Assembly: GCA_012845835.1 (NCBI GenBank) | Contig: JABAKD010000022.1 | Span: 7,101,542-7,165,541 of the forward strand | Source: Undaria pinnatifida | Lineage: Eukaryota; Sar; Phaeophyceae; Laminariales; Alariaceae | Length of the DNA: 64,000 nt | Direction: 5' to 3' | In this document: positions 34,171-45,100 of the stretch, piece by piece | How positions within the stretch are numbered: position 1 is the stretch's first letter | How the letters are laid out: each line of letters begins with the position of its first letter | Position numbers and translations under genes: made by a program | The notes under the pieces: model-generated | Database searches by the model: none | Seen by the model: the letters and a program-made list of their open reading frames with translations, nothing else | What the model was told of the DNA's origin: nothing

Positions 34171-35169
34171 AGAGGTTCTTCTTAGAGATTAAGTTAACTC
34201 TCAGTGGTTCACTCTTAAGAGGTTTTTGCTCCTGAGGGTCCACTATTTAGGGTTTACTCTTAGTGGCGTGAAAGTCGCTGACCATCTCTGATAGACGTCG
34301 TAGACCACAACCGATCGGCCTTTTTCCCCGCACGAATTTAGGCTGTGCTTTGCCCGCCCAGCTAAAAAAAAAGCTAAGCCGAGCTGCGCTAAAAGACGAG
34401 AGCTAAGCTAGGCCGAGCCAAGCCGATTGCTCCCCCTCGCCCCCTCCTCCCCCTCTCCCCCCCATACCCTCTAGCCGAGGCGAAAAACGTGGGGGGGGGA
34501 GGGGCTCTCGGCTCTGGTAGCTTGGAGAATTCTTTTTTTTATTGTTTTCCTTTTTTTTTTGGCGAGCTGTGCGCGGGTCGAGCGATCGACCCTCTTTTGT
34601 CTACGGACGATCTTCGGACGGAGTACTGACTGTATGTACTGTTTTAACGATGCTACTTGTTGCCCCGGTTCGATTTTACTGCCAGCTTTGCGTTTTTTGC
34701 TCGGCTTAACCTTGTAGAAAAGGGCACCTCGCGTTTTGGGTGGTTCAAACTACTTGGCGTTAGTGTGGGATCCTTTTTTTTTCGGTTCTTGAGGGTTTAA
34801 AGCTGGCCGCGAGCGAACGAATGAAAGCGAAAACGAACGAATGAGTGTGCAACCGATCTTACCTTAAGAACCGCGGCATATGGCGCGACGCGCCAAAGCG
34901 AAACGCGATTATCATCGCGGGATGGGGGGCTGGGAGGAGGGAAGGGAAGGGTTGAGGAAAGCTGGTGATGCTCTCTCTCTCAAAAAGCTTTCGCTCGTTG
35001 CTGTTGGCTGTTGGGTTTTCGTGTGTGTGTGTGTTTTTTGCGCGGGCGCTGCTGCTAGTTATTGCCTCCGCTGGCCGTGGTGCGCAAGCACTGCTGCTAG
35101 CTATTACCGCCGCTCGCTGTGGCTGCCGCGATGCGTCCCCTAGCTGTTGTGATTTGTCGTGGCTGTACG

Positions 35170-35320
35170 CGGCCGCGGGGGGGGGGGGGGGGGGGGGGGG
35201 GGCGTGATTGACTGATCTGTCTATCCGTCCGTCCGCCCGTCCGTCCTTTTTTGGTTTTTTTTTCGGTCCGAGAGGTGGATGGATGGATGGATGGATGGAT
35301 GGATGGATGGATGGATGGAT
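35170..35320 (+). repeat. G homopolymer and GGAT microsatellite
   Basis: A G run of more than 20 bases at about 35178-35201 and about eleven GGAT units at 35275-35320. Confidence 0.8.
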
Positions 35321-36414
35321 GTTGCCCAGTCATTATTTCCCTTCTGTGTTTCGGGTTTTCTCCATGGGTTCGCCGCAGCGTGTATTGTTGTTTGTTGACT
35401 GCCTGTTGCGCTTGATTTGGGTACACCATACTCATTTCTTCGGTGAAAAAGGGACGCGACGGCGACGATAGCGATGAAGAAGTATATTAGCAGAAATTGG
35501 TTTTGAGGGGGGGGGGGCGAGGCAGGGGGGGGGCGGGGTTTGGAGGGGGGGGGACGCCGTTTGAGCGCAGCAGCAGCAGTGGTAAGAGGAGAGCTTGGAG
35601 CTAGGCGGGCGCCCGATGTTGCGGTCGTCGTGAGCGCAGCAGCAGCGCTCATCGTCGTCTTTGCGCGCGACCTCTAGGCACCGCTCCTCACTGCATGCAG
35701 CACACGCGCGGCGTAGCCAGCAGTAGCTGTTTGCGACCCGTTTTCCTTTCTTCTTTTTTTCAGCGAGCGATCGTTGAGTGGTTTTGACGTCTCGAGATGG
35801 AGCACAGGTAGGGTCGACCAGCTGTGTTTTGTGAGGAGAAAAAAAGTGCAGTGCGTAAGTGATATGATGACTACATACATGCCGCTAAAAGTACGATAGA
35901 ACCCCCCCTCCCCCCCTTCCCCCGTACGTAGGTAAGGCGAGTACGAAAAAGAAAAGAAAAAATATAAGAAATGGGGGAAGGAAAAAAGAAGCGCACTCCT
36001 GCTTCGTTAGTGTTGCGCAGACTGCAGTATACAAAAAAGTACAATATATGCCAGGTATATTTGATACTTGAAACTAACTGTAAAACTCTTCTTTTTTGTT
36101 TCTTTCCTTCCGTCGGTGTGCCAGTCCCTCAGTTTACTGAGTACGACACAACAGCGAATACCATCAATAATCAATGTGATTGCCCTACTTGCAGAACTGT
36201 TCGAATCGCCGTGTTTCACCAGGAGGTAGGTGTGTATCCCAGGCACGAGTGCCACCTGGGTACCAGTGTGTGTATGTGTATATGTGATACTGGTGTGCAG
36301 TACCTGTGTCAAAAGTGCTAGCTTTATGCTGGCAACAACTTTTCAATCTTCGAAGTGGTTTTCAACCTCGCCGCTAATGGGCTCGAAATGTCGGTTGCTT
36401 ACTGCTATAATGCT

Positions 36415-36600
36415 TTATTTAGGCGAATGGGGAACCTTTTACAACCTCGTGGTCAAACGGACCAATTATGCCCTTGAGAAGTATTTTTTGCCAATGGCGT
36501 CGTCGGCAGGCCCTAACCTGGGCATGAAATCACATATTTTTTTTTCTCTGAAACCTAGATTTTTACTCACCACATCGGCAATAATAAAAGAAACAACTCT
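36415..36600 (+). mobile_element. Diverged fragment related to the 40147 TRIM
   Basis: Shares ACCTTTT, GTGGTCAAACGGAC, CAATGGCGTCGTCG and AATAATAAA in the same order as 40180-40310. Confidence 0.55.
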
Positions 36601-37099
36601 TGAGGACACAAGTGTGCCATCTCTGTCATCCCTCGCTCTCTCTTATCAAATATTTCAATGAAATGTGGTTGTCGTGTCTACGTCTGTGCAGGACTATGTG
36701 ATTGTTGTTATACGCATAGCTATTATTAATAATATCTTTCAACCTGATCTGCCTTCTCCTTGGTCGTTCACTTTTTTTTTCTTTTTTTCTTTTTTTATGG
36801 ATGGGGGGGGGGGGGAGGGGTGACCACTTGCTTTCAACCTTCGCTGCCTTGCCATAAAATTATGGTAGGTTTAAACCTGATCATCTTTTTTTTTTATCGA
36901 TGATGAATGAATTGTAGATATCTCGTGTCATTCTGCTGGGGACACATCAAGAACACTGCTACTCCTACTACTTGGCTAAACAACCCTTCTCATACGTTCC
37001 CGCGCAACAAAGTGTATTTTCGGCTGGCGGTTCCTCGTATATACTACTTGGTACGCTCGCTCGACTTGCTGCTACCACACCCTTCGTACTGCTACGAGG

Positions 37100-37477
37100 A
37101 CGCGTGCTACACGATAGAGGCGCTCGACAATTTTTTCTTAATACTACCCCTCAATTTGGGAGCTTAAGACATGTCTTGACCCAAAAAACTGATTTGGAGA
37201 TAAAACAATAGACTACACTGCTACCGGAAGAAAAATCTCATGGCCTAGAGGTACCAGGTACGCGACGAAGAGATCACGCCGAAAAAAAAAGGCCTTATTA
37301 CCGATGATTTTGGGTTAACCTCTTGAGAGTCCCCGAACCCCTCCCTATACTAAATCCAAGTAATTTTGTCCCCAAAAACGGGTTTCCAGTTGTAAAGGGG
37401 TTAAGGAGCAGTAGTTTAATTCAGAAAACAAGAAAAAAATGGCCAGAAAGTGCCGCCTCTCTCTATCGTAGCATGCT
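37100..37477 (+). mobile_element. ACGCGTGC-family MITE with nested TTAA MITE
   Basis: The left end is ACGCGTGCTACACGATAGAG and the right end is CTCTATCGTAGCATGC. It holds the TACCAGGTA motif (37252) at a spot where the 12494 and 56801 copies have only GTAC. Confidence 0.78.
37319..37400 (+). mobile_element. TTAA MITE nested in an ACGCGTGC MITE
   Basis: 82 bp between TTAA at 37315-37318 and 37401-37404. Ends CCTCTTGAGAG and TTGTAAAGGGG. Same host position as the copy at 12691. Confidence 0.8.
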
Positions 37478-38704
37478 TCCGAGTACCTATCGTTACTACT
37501 GCCGTCGTCGGTTCACCAACCCCCCCCCCCCGCCCCCCGCTGATGGTACGCACGAAGAAGTCTACTACATACTTTTGTTTGTTTGCGTACGCTGGTCTGA
37601 TAATGGGAGAGAAAAACAAATAGTAATGGGTACTCCGTACGCAGGAACATTTGAACACTTTAATCGCGCCTCGTGGTCGTGACGAAACCGCGCTTTTGAG
37701 AGCTTGCGCGGGCGCTAATCAACTCCCGGGGTGATGGCGTTTTTTTTTTTTTTCTTTTTTTTAGGAACTTTTATCGTCGCATACGATATGTACGTACCTG
37801 CGCTTGCTCCCAGGTAGCACGTGGTATCATCGTAGATTCTTCCGATCGCTGTGCGACATTGTGGGCGGGGTATGTTGATTCGCGCCGTGTTTTAGACCTG
37901 ATACAACACTATGATGGTGGGCCGGCAGAACTAAAAGATAGATTCGGCTATATTCTGTATGCGCGGACATACATTCAAATACGGCGAAGAAGATGCCTAG
38001 CGTGGGTAAGCGCAACTATTCGACGCACGTCACCGACATCTCTCGCCGTTCCGGAGGGGAGGGGGGAGGGGGTACTACACGCAAGCAGTGGAGCTTTCCC
38101 CACGGCTGAGTACGTAACCGATCGATATTTTACCACTCCTCCAGTGATATTGTAGCTCCGTAGGAAACGTTTCAGTTGGAACCACCCTTCGCTGCAGGAC
38201 ACTCTTTGCCGCAGTCACTTACGGCAAGGACAAGAAGCATGCCATATATATATGGTGCCACCACCGACATACTCAATTCCTAGGTCGAAGCCTTGGTGCC
38301 CTGTGAATCAGCAGCGGCTCCAGCGGCGGTGTCCTCCTCGCCGCGGCTCTCCGGTGTACTTCGGAGTGAATATATAGCTAAAAGCCACCCCTCAATATGG
38401 CACGTGCAACAGCAGTAGAAGCACTACGCAATTGTGTATCTGGTGATATTGTTGTTGCTGTCAACTAACGTCATCGCACATCTTGGTAGATGTGTAGGGC
38501 TTCACCCAAGCCGGGGCGGGGATACATATTTCTTTAGAAAAAAAAAATGAAAAACGTCACAGATGTGAGTACGACCGATGGGTGGTTGAAGCTCAACTTT
38601 GCAAGCTGCGTGATACGTCAGACACACTCGTTGGGCGTGCTGGTGCCATGTTCCATTTGCAATATGGTGTTTGTGAGTTACATCTACGATATACTAACAA
38701 CAGA

Positions 38705-38969
38705 CCGAGGCTACGGTAGGGGGGTCCCCTTTTGGGCCTTTTATTTCAGTGGCTAGGGGTCACTCGCGCGAGTAACCCCTTTGTTCCTCTGCAGTCTTAC
38801 GTTTTCTTTATGTTTTACATTGACGAAATCAATCCGCAATGCAAAGGTGATCTAAGCTGCGCCAAACCAAGTGCCTAAACCATCTCCATCCGTAGGGTAC
38901 AGAGCTACTCGTGCGAGTGGCTCTAACACACCAATGAAAATGGGGGTACCCCCCCTACCGTAGCCTTGG
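38705..38969. mobile_element. TIR MITE (GAGGCTACGGTAGGGG ends)
   Basis: Left GAGGCTACGGTAGGGGGG and right CCCCCCCTACCGTAGCCTTG are inverted. Internal CACTCGCGCGAGTAACCCC, TCCGCAATGCAAAGG and CTCGTGCGAGTGGCTC recur in 43935-44460 and 45833-46520. Confidence 0.78.
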
Positions 38970-39188
38970 TCAACATCTTAAAACGGCGGCGGTGCGCTGC
39001 TTCGCGGGGCTTTTGGACAAACGTGTTCCTCTCGAGACCATTCCGCAGGTGGTTTCCATCTATCTTGGTATTCCCCCCTTGTGCCCGTTAGGTCTTCTGG
39101 CACGACTTGCGTGTGGTCATAACAGGCGTAGAAGTACAAGCTGGGTCAGCCAAGACGCTCAAAGTAGACAAATATCGCTGTGCTCCGC

Positions 39189-39438
39189 TCAGTTTTTCGA
39201 TTTCGGACCTGAAAATTTGACACGCAATTTAGAACAGGCTCGCCAAGACACTACTTGGCGAGCTCAAAACAAAAAATGAAAATCCGCTGACTTTTCGTCC
39301 ATTTCATGATCATGGAAAACGTTTAGCTGGCCGTATGTCGGCAGTTTTTTTTTGTTGTTGAGCTCGCCAAGTACTGTTTTGGTGGGCTCGGTCCAAATCA
39401 CGTGTCAAAATTTCAGGTCCAAACTTCAAAAATTGAGA
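39189..39438. mobile_element. Foldback element with about 85-95-bp arms
   Basis: Left arm CTCAGTTTTTCGATTTCGGA, CCTGAAAATTTGACACG, GGCTCGCCAAGACACTACTT. The right arm carries the complement in reverse, ending CAGGTCCAAACTTCAAAAAT. The spacer is about 70 bp. Confidence 0.8.
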
Positions 39439-40146
39439 GGTGCATGGCCAAGTTTCCACCGAAGTGCCTCTGCATACAAATTTACATATAATTCAGAGAT
39501 TGATCCATAACTTTCGAACGAAAGTGACCCATGAAATGAAAAGCATATGTCCCTACTCCTCGTCCCAAGATGTACATGCCCACAAAAATTAAGCCAATTC
39601 CATCCACTTTGTATTTCTTCGAGCAATTTTAGAAAAAGCAACACAAGCAGATCATGGAAAAAAATGCTCAAACTAGGAAAAGCGTGAGTGGCAAACACAT
39701 TTTTCGGCGCCAACTTCGCAGATTCTCAAGCTGGAGGGCTTAAAATGACCACCGCATCTAGCTGATTACGAGGATATGCTCAGTTTGCAGTGGGTCACTG
39801 TCGTTCAAAAGATATGCCCGACTGACGGATTATGGGTTTCTTGGCCGGCCCAGCTTGTACCTGTATACATTGTTGTTGTTGCTGTCTCACATACCTGTAT
39901 ACGTATAGACTACTGGATTTGGTCCGAAACGTACATGCCGATGGTGGTGAAATGTTCTCAGCACAAGCACCCAGACAAACTACCACCGCCACCATCAACA
40001 CCACCACCAACACCACAACCTTCTTCACCAACACCGTCGACTTCCCCTTCCAAACTTACTAGCTACGCTATGAGAACCGCATTTAGTAGTATTAACTGAA
40101 ACGGTATACAGTACAGGACATCAGATTATACTCAGAAACAGGGCTA

Positions 40147-40517
40147 TGTTATAAGGCTTAGTTTGGGTAAGCTATCGGTTAACCTTTTGCAAGTGGTCAA
40201 ACGGACTAATACCCCACTAATACCTTAACAAATGGCGTCGTCGACAGACCATGGGTTTTTGGGTCGTGGGTTCGATCCCCACCATCCACAATAATAAACT
40301 TTTCAGACTTTCCCCATGTCGAACTTGAAAAAAACTCTCCCTGGGATCCCCAGGAAATGAAACGGCTTGGACATTGAGAGGTCCGCCCGTATATCCGGAC
40401 GACCTGCTATCCCGCCGTTTCAGGGGGGGGAAGTGTTATAAGGCCTAGTTTGGGTAAGCTATCGGTTAACCTTTTGCAAGTGGTCAAACGGACTAATACT
40501 CAACTAATACCTTGACA
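40147..40517 (+). mobile_element. TRIM-like element with 84-bp terminal direct repeats
   Basis: Terminal repeats 40147-40230 and 40434-40517 are both 84 bp, start TG, end CA and differ at four positions. GCTA flanks both sides (40143-40146 and 40518-40521). The base run after the first repeat is AATGGCGTCGTCGACAG, a possible tRNA primer-binding site, and CAGGGGGGGGAAG precedes the second repeat as a polypurine tract. The internal part holds GTGGGTTCGATCCCCAC, a perfect tRNA T-arm, and the repeat holds an A-box-like TGGTCAAACGG. A SINE dimer is the alternative reading. Confidence 0.72.
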
Positions 40518-40926
40518 GCTATGAAACAAAAGACAGGGTGACGTTCACAGGGATATAGTAACTCCGGGTGCTGTTATTACACTGAAGATAAGGCATAATA
40601 CACTCTCTGCCAAAGGAAAAAAAAGCAGCCTAGGACAGTTTTCCTGTTTCTTATCAGGTGTTCTGTACCGTGCTGGTGCCAGGACGCATGGACCGTTGGA
40701 AGTAGTTCACCTATTTTTCCGACAAGCAACGCGAAAAAAAAAGGGTGGCAAACACAGACGGAGCACTGCGTCTTCATCCTTCTTGCTTGTCTGTTAAAAA
40801 GAGTGACGTATGAATGATGGGACTCTTCGACCCGCGCCCCCCCGCGCTTGCTACAGGTGGTGCCTCGGCTGGCAGTGCAGTTGTTGTAGTGGTCGACAGG
40901 GGCGGTAGCAGCGCATCCTCTGCTCT

Positions 40927-42102
40927 TTATCCACCGCCGGACGGTGTTGCGATCGAACTCAACCCGGTGGCAGCGGGTTCTTCTGCTGTTTCGTTCTCGT
41001 AGCTCGGCTGGTCTTTGGGGGGCGTGAGTCGGACCAACTCTTCGACCTCTCCGCTGCCTGCCGCCACCCACGGCGGTGCGTCGTCGTCGGTGTTCGAACA
41101 GTTTTGATCTGTTTCTCGTCCGCCGTAGTCGCTCTCGTCTTCCGAACCATCTCGTTCGTGCGGTTGTGCTGAACTCTCCTCTTCCGTTTCCGATGCATCA
41201 TTGCCGTCTCTTTCTCGTTCTCGACCTCGTTCTTGTGCATGCTCTCGTTCCTGCTGGGTCTCGACCTCTTGTGGCACGTGATTTTTCTTCACGGCCACGC
41301 GGGTCGCCGCACTGTCCAAAGGGATCGCGGTCAACGCCGTGGTTGAGCCGTGAGCCCCTTCCCCACCGACTCCTATTCTCGCACTTATTTGCTCGCCTTG
41401 CGGTAGCGTTACGTCAAGCTGTTGCTGCGCTGCCGCGCTCTCACCGGCTACCACTGCTACCCGTTCTAAACTTGCCACTGACGATCCGCCCTTGTTGTTT
41501 GGAGGTTCGCCCGCCCCCGCCGCTCTCTTACCGCCATCGCGAGGGCTATATCGAAGGCTATCGCGAGCGCCACCACCGGCGTCTCCTCCGTTACTACCTC
41601 CCCCAGATTGTCTTGCTATTCCTTTGCCTGCCTCTACGTTGCTGGTATTTTCTTTCCCTATATATGGAATGTCTCGTGGGCGTGCGATTCTGTCGGCGTT
41701 TCCTACTAGTCTACCCGGCGGCGGTTCAACCACCGGCACAGGCACCTTGCTCGGGCCGGCTGCTTCGAAGTCTTGGCTTCCACGATAGATTATTCGCCCC
41801 CGCGGATCGCGCCGCAAGGGCTGCTTCTTGAGGACGGTGCCGGCGCGCGCTCGAGGTATTTTGTGATCAGTTGACGAAACGGGCTTCTCAGCTCTTTTCA
41901 AAAAAGACGGCCTCGCTGTCGTCGTTGTCGTTGTCGCCGCCGTTGCTGCTGCGCCTGCCCCGTATGCCGCACGTTGTGTCGCCTTTTTAGCTGGTGTCGA
42001 TGTTTCTGTTATGTTTTTCGCCGCCTTTGCGATGCTCTTGTCAAAAACGCCGCCACCCCCACCGCCGCCGCCACCGGTCCCTCCCCCACTGCCTCGGTTC
42101 AT
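40927..42102 (-). CDS. Kinesin exon 7: disordered C-terminal tail
   Basis: The acceptor TTTGACAG precedes 42102 and the stop is at 40927-40929. It has 391 codons. It starts with a Gly-rich run, then FDKSIAKAAKNI, Ala/Thr- and Pro/Arg-rich stretches, a mixed charged segment with repeated RERERD-like residues, and an acidic TEEESSAQ/DGSEDESD region. The length of open frame and its in-phase splice to exon 6 support coding. A small undetected intron inside it is possible. Confidence 0.7.
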   Translation of the reverse strand: MNRGSGGGTGGGGGGGGGVFDKSIAKAAKNITETSTPAKKATQRAAYGAGAAATAATTTTTTARPSFLKRAEKPVSSTDHKIPRARAGTVLKKQPLRRDPRGRIIYRGSQDFEAAGPSKVPVPVVEPPPGRLVGNADRIARPRDIPYIGKENTSNVEAGKGIARQSGGGSNGGDAGGGARDSLRYSPRDGGKRAAGAGEPPNNKGGSSVASLERVAVVAGESAAAQQQLDVTLPQGEQISARIGVGGEGAHGSTTALTAIPLDSAATRVAVKKNHVPQEVETQQEREHAQERGRERERDGNDASETEEESSAQPHERDGSEDESDYGGRETDQNCSNTDDDAPPWVAAGSGEVEELVRLTPPKDQPSYENETAEEPAATGLSSIATPSGGG

Positions 42103-45100
42103 CTGTCAAAAGTTGTACCACGTTATGATGTTGTTGATACTAGCAGTCAACCAACACGGATGCATGACCACGAACAATACCCTCGTCGACATTCTTTTTC
42201 GGGGGGTATGGGAAATTATTTCGTTTCAAATTTGATGGTCAAAATTTTGCGTCAACGATAAAGCTTCCTTTTAAACGAACTGGTAGGCGAGGACTTACCG
42301 TGCTGGTCAAGTCATCGCCCCGTCACCCACTCACCCGGTCCTCCCATCCCTTGATCTACAGGGTTCCCCTCTTTTTAATAACAACTGCATATTCACGGGG
42401 TATGACCCGACCCGCGGGTCGGGCAAGGAGGTGTTTAAACTCTCACGGGTCGGGTCGGGTCGGGTCGGGTCGGGCCGGGTCGGGTCGGGCCGGGCCGGGC
42501 CGGGTCGAATCGGGTCGGATCGGGTTGGATTGGGTCGGATCGGGTCGGGTCGGGTCGGATCGGGCCGGTAGGTGTTCACAATCGTACGGCTCGGGTCGCG
42601 TCCGGTCGATAGTTTTTCTAATCTCACGGGTCAGACCAAGTCAGGTCGCTAGACCCGACGGGACCCAACTCGACCCGACTCGACCCGACCCGACCCGACC
42701 CGACCCGACCCGACCCGACCCGACCCGACCCGACCCGACCCGACCCGACCCGACCCGACCCGACCCGACCCGACCCGACCCGACCCGACCCGACCCGACC
42801 CGACCCGACCCGACCCGACCCGACCCGACCCGACCCGACCCGACCCGACCCGACCCGACCCGACCCGACCCGACCCGACCCGACCCGACCCGACCCGACC
42901 CGACCCGACCCGACCCGACCCGACCCGACCCGACCCGACCCGACCCGACCCGACCCAACCCGATCCGACCCGAGCCGCAAGGTTTGACCCGACCCGTGAA
43001 CAACCCTGGCAATAACCTCTAGCGTCCTCCTATTCACGCACCGCCGTCTTCAGCAGGCGTCGCTCCATGGACTCTATTCGCTCCACGAGTGCCTCGTTTA
43101 CTTGCCGAAGGTGCATCACTTCGTACCCCAGGTCCGCCTCGGCTATCGCCGCCGCCGTACTTCCCGGGCTGGAAGTAGCTGGGGACGATTCAGTCAGCGA
43201 CGACCACGGTGTTGGTGGCGGCACGCCCTTACCTAACCCTGAAGCTCCTTGAGTCCTGTTTTCTAATTTCCGATTTCGTTTTCCTGGCGGTCGTAGTGGC
43301 TGGGACAGGGTCTGATGTAAAACGAGAAAACGGCGAGGGTCGGGTCGTGGACAGGTTAGGACCTTAAAAGGCATACAAATACTGTTCTACTCAGTATGTT
43401 TTATGTACAATGCTCAGCTTAACCCCTTTAACGCCGTTGGAGCTTCGCGGGGAGTTCATGACGACGAAGATGGACGTATCTGCTGCATCGGCCGCAGCTG
43501 GTCGGCGATGATAAAATTGGTGTCTGAACAACAGCAATGCGAAGACTCGTACAGGACGGGCGCAGCACAGCACGGTCCTGCTTGCGTGCTGCTGCACGCC
43601 CACGCTACTCGAGACACTTGCGAATATGACGCGTGCTACGATAGAGGTATACCTTTTTTTGGCTGTTTGCTTTCTGAACGACGGGGCTCCTTAACCCAAA
43701 ATCGTCGGAAACAGCCCATTTTTTTTTCTGCATGATTCTTGTTGTGTACCAGGTACGTACGAAAGACATGGGGATTTTTTCATCCGGTACGTCAGCAGTT
43801 CTGATTTTTCTTTAAGCCAGTTTCAGGGTTAAGACATGTCTTAAGCTCCCAAATCGAGGGGTAGTATTAAGAAAAAAAAAAACGGTGCGCCTCTATCGTA
43901 ACACGCGTCATATTGCAATCGTCGTTTTTTTGGGGGCGTTTTTGGTGGCTCGGGGCCACTCGCGCGAGTGCCCCCCCCTCTGTTTCTTTGCGGTCTTAAT
44001 CTTTCGTGTATACCTTTTTTGGGGGGCGAAATGACTCCGCCAGAGTCGTTCTACGGTGCCCCCCCCCCCAACTTTTTCTTCACCGAAATCGCCGGTTTCA
44101 AAACCAGCTCCCGGTCGTATCTTCTCCTGAAATGCGGTGCCCCTCGACACCCCGACGTCGTCGATCGCTAGACCTCTTGCACACAAGAAATCACATGGAT
44201 GTTTTTTTTTTTTCCAGTAGTGTCCTTCCTTGTGTCGAGCAGCCATGAAACGTTCGTTCAAGAAAATCGCTGTTTTTTTTTTGGGGGGGGGCTATCGTAG
44301 AATCAGTCCGCAATGGAATGATTAGCTACGCTGCGCTGCGCCGAGTTAACCGTCGACAAAGTTTTTTCGTCGGCGAGGTGCGGGTTCACTGCTGCGAGCG
44401 GCTCAAATTCAGCAATGGATGAAAAAAGGGGGTATGGTGATACAATACCGTAGCCTTGCTCCAAGGCTGTACTGTAATCAAGATATAATCAAGTTCGGAA
44501 AGGGCTCAACCCTAAACGTCAGCCTCGGCAGAAACTTTGCTACACCGAACAATACGATAGTCGATGTGGGTCTGAACGTGCCCCCTCGCCAGCAGGTGGG
44601 GGGGGCCGGGGGGGTACTCATTTCATGCACAGACGTAGTCGTATGACCATAGACCATTGCATCTCCACTATGCCGGGACAGAGCACGTCGGCTTTTCACC
44701 GACCAGGCAGACATCGCGTGGAACAAAGCGCGAAGCACCGTGAGGTGTTCGGCCAGTCGCATGAAGGGTGGACTGCATCCTGCTAAGAACCGTGAGGCAG
44801 ACTTCCGCGCCTTGTGCGTACTTTCGTGCACATCGGATAACATCTTCGAATGAGAACCGATTCAGGGGGGGGCGGGGACGGGGTGATTGGGTCTCGCTTC
44901 GTTCGTTCGATTTAGTTCGAAAGGGTTGTCCAAGGGTAAAGGTAATCGTTAGATTCTTGAACCCTGTTCTGTTCTTTCCGTGTTCGTTTCTCTGGCGCTC
45001 GCAGTGGTTGGCAGGGGGTCTGGCGTAAGATGAGCAGCGCGACAAGGGCAGAGGGGCGTAAGGAGTCATGGAAAGGTAAGGGTTGCAGAATGCAGCCTAG

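Larger units (their letters stand above)
31469..40926. other. 9.5 kb convergent intergenic region, no gene recognised
   Basis: This lies between the 3' end of the RRM gene (plus) and the 3' end of the kinesin (minus). It contains G homopolymers (31517, 31661, 33608, 35178), a GGTGGT repeat near 32085-32110, a GGGTC element (32575-32795), a pogo-like MITE (33111-33295), a 21-bp array (34075-34170), a GGAT array (35275-35320), a TRIM-related fragment (36415-36600), an ACGCGTGC MITE with a nested TTAA MITE (37100-37477), a TIR MITE (38705-38969), a foldback (39189-39438) and a TRIM (40147-40517). Open reading frames here are low-complexity or repeat-derived. Confidence 0.6.

Noticed and set aside
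40250-40300. Functional tRNA gene
   Set aside because: Only the T-arm is perfect. The A-box-like string is about 75 bases upstream with no acceptor or anticodon stem, so a retroelement part is more likely.
41076-41831. 251-codon plus-strand frame
   Set aside because: It is the reverse complement of the kinesin tail exon, which has in-phase splicing and sensible composition on the minus strand.
42300-43022. 240-codon frame of repeated RPDPT
   Set aside because: Produced entirely by the CGACC pentamer, whose unit length not divisible by stops keeps frames open.
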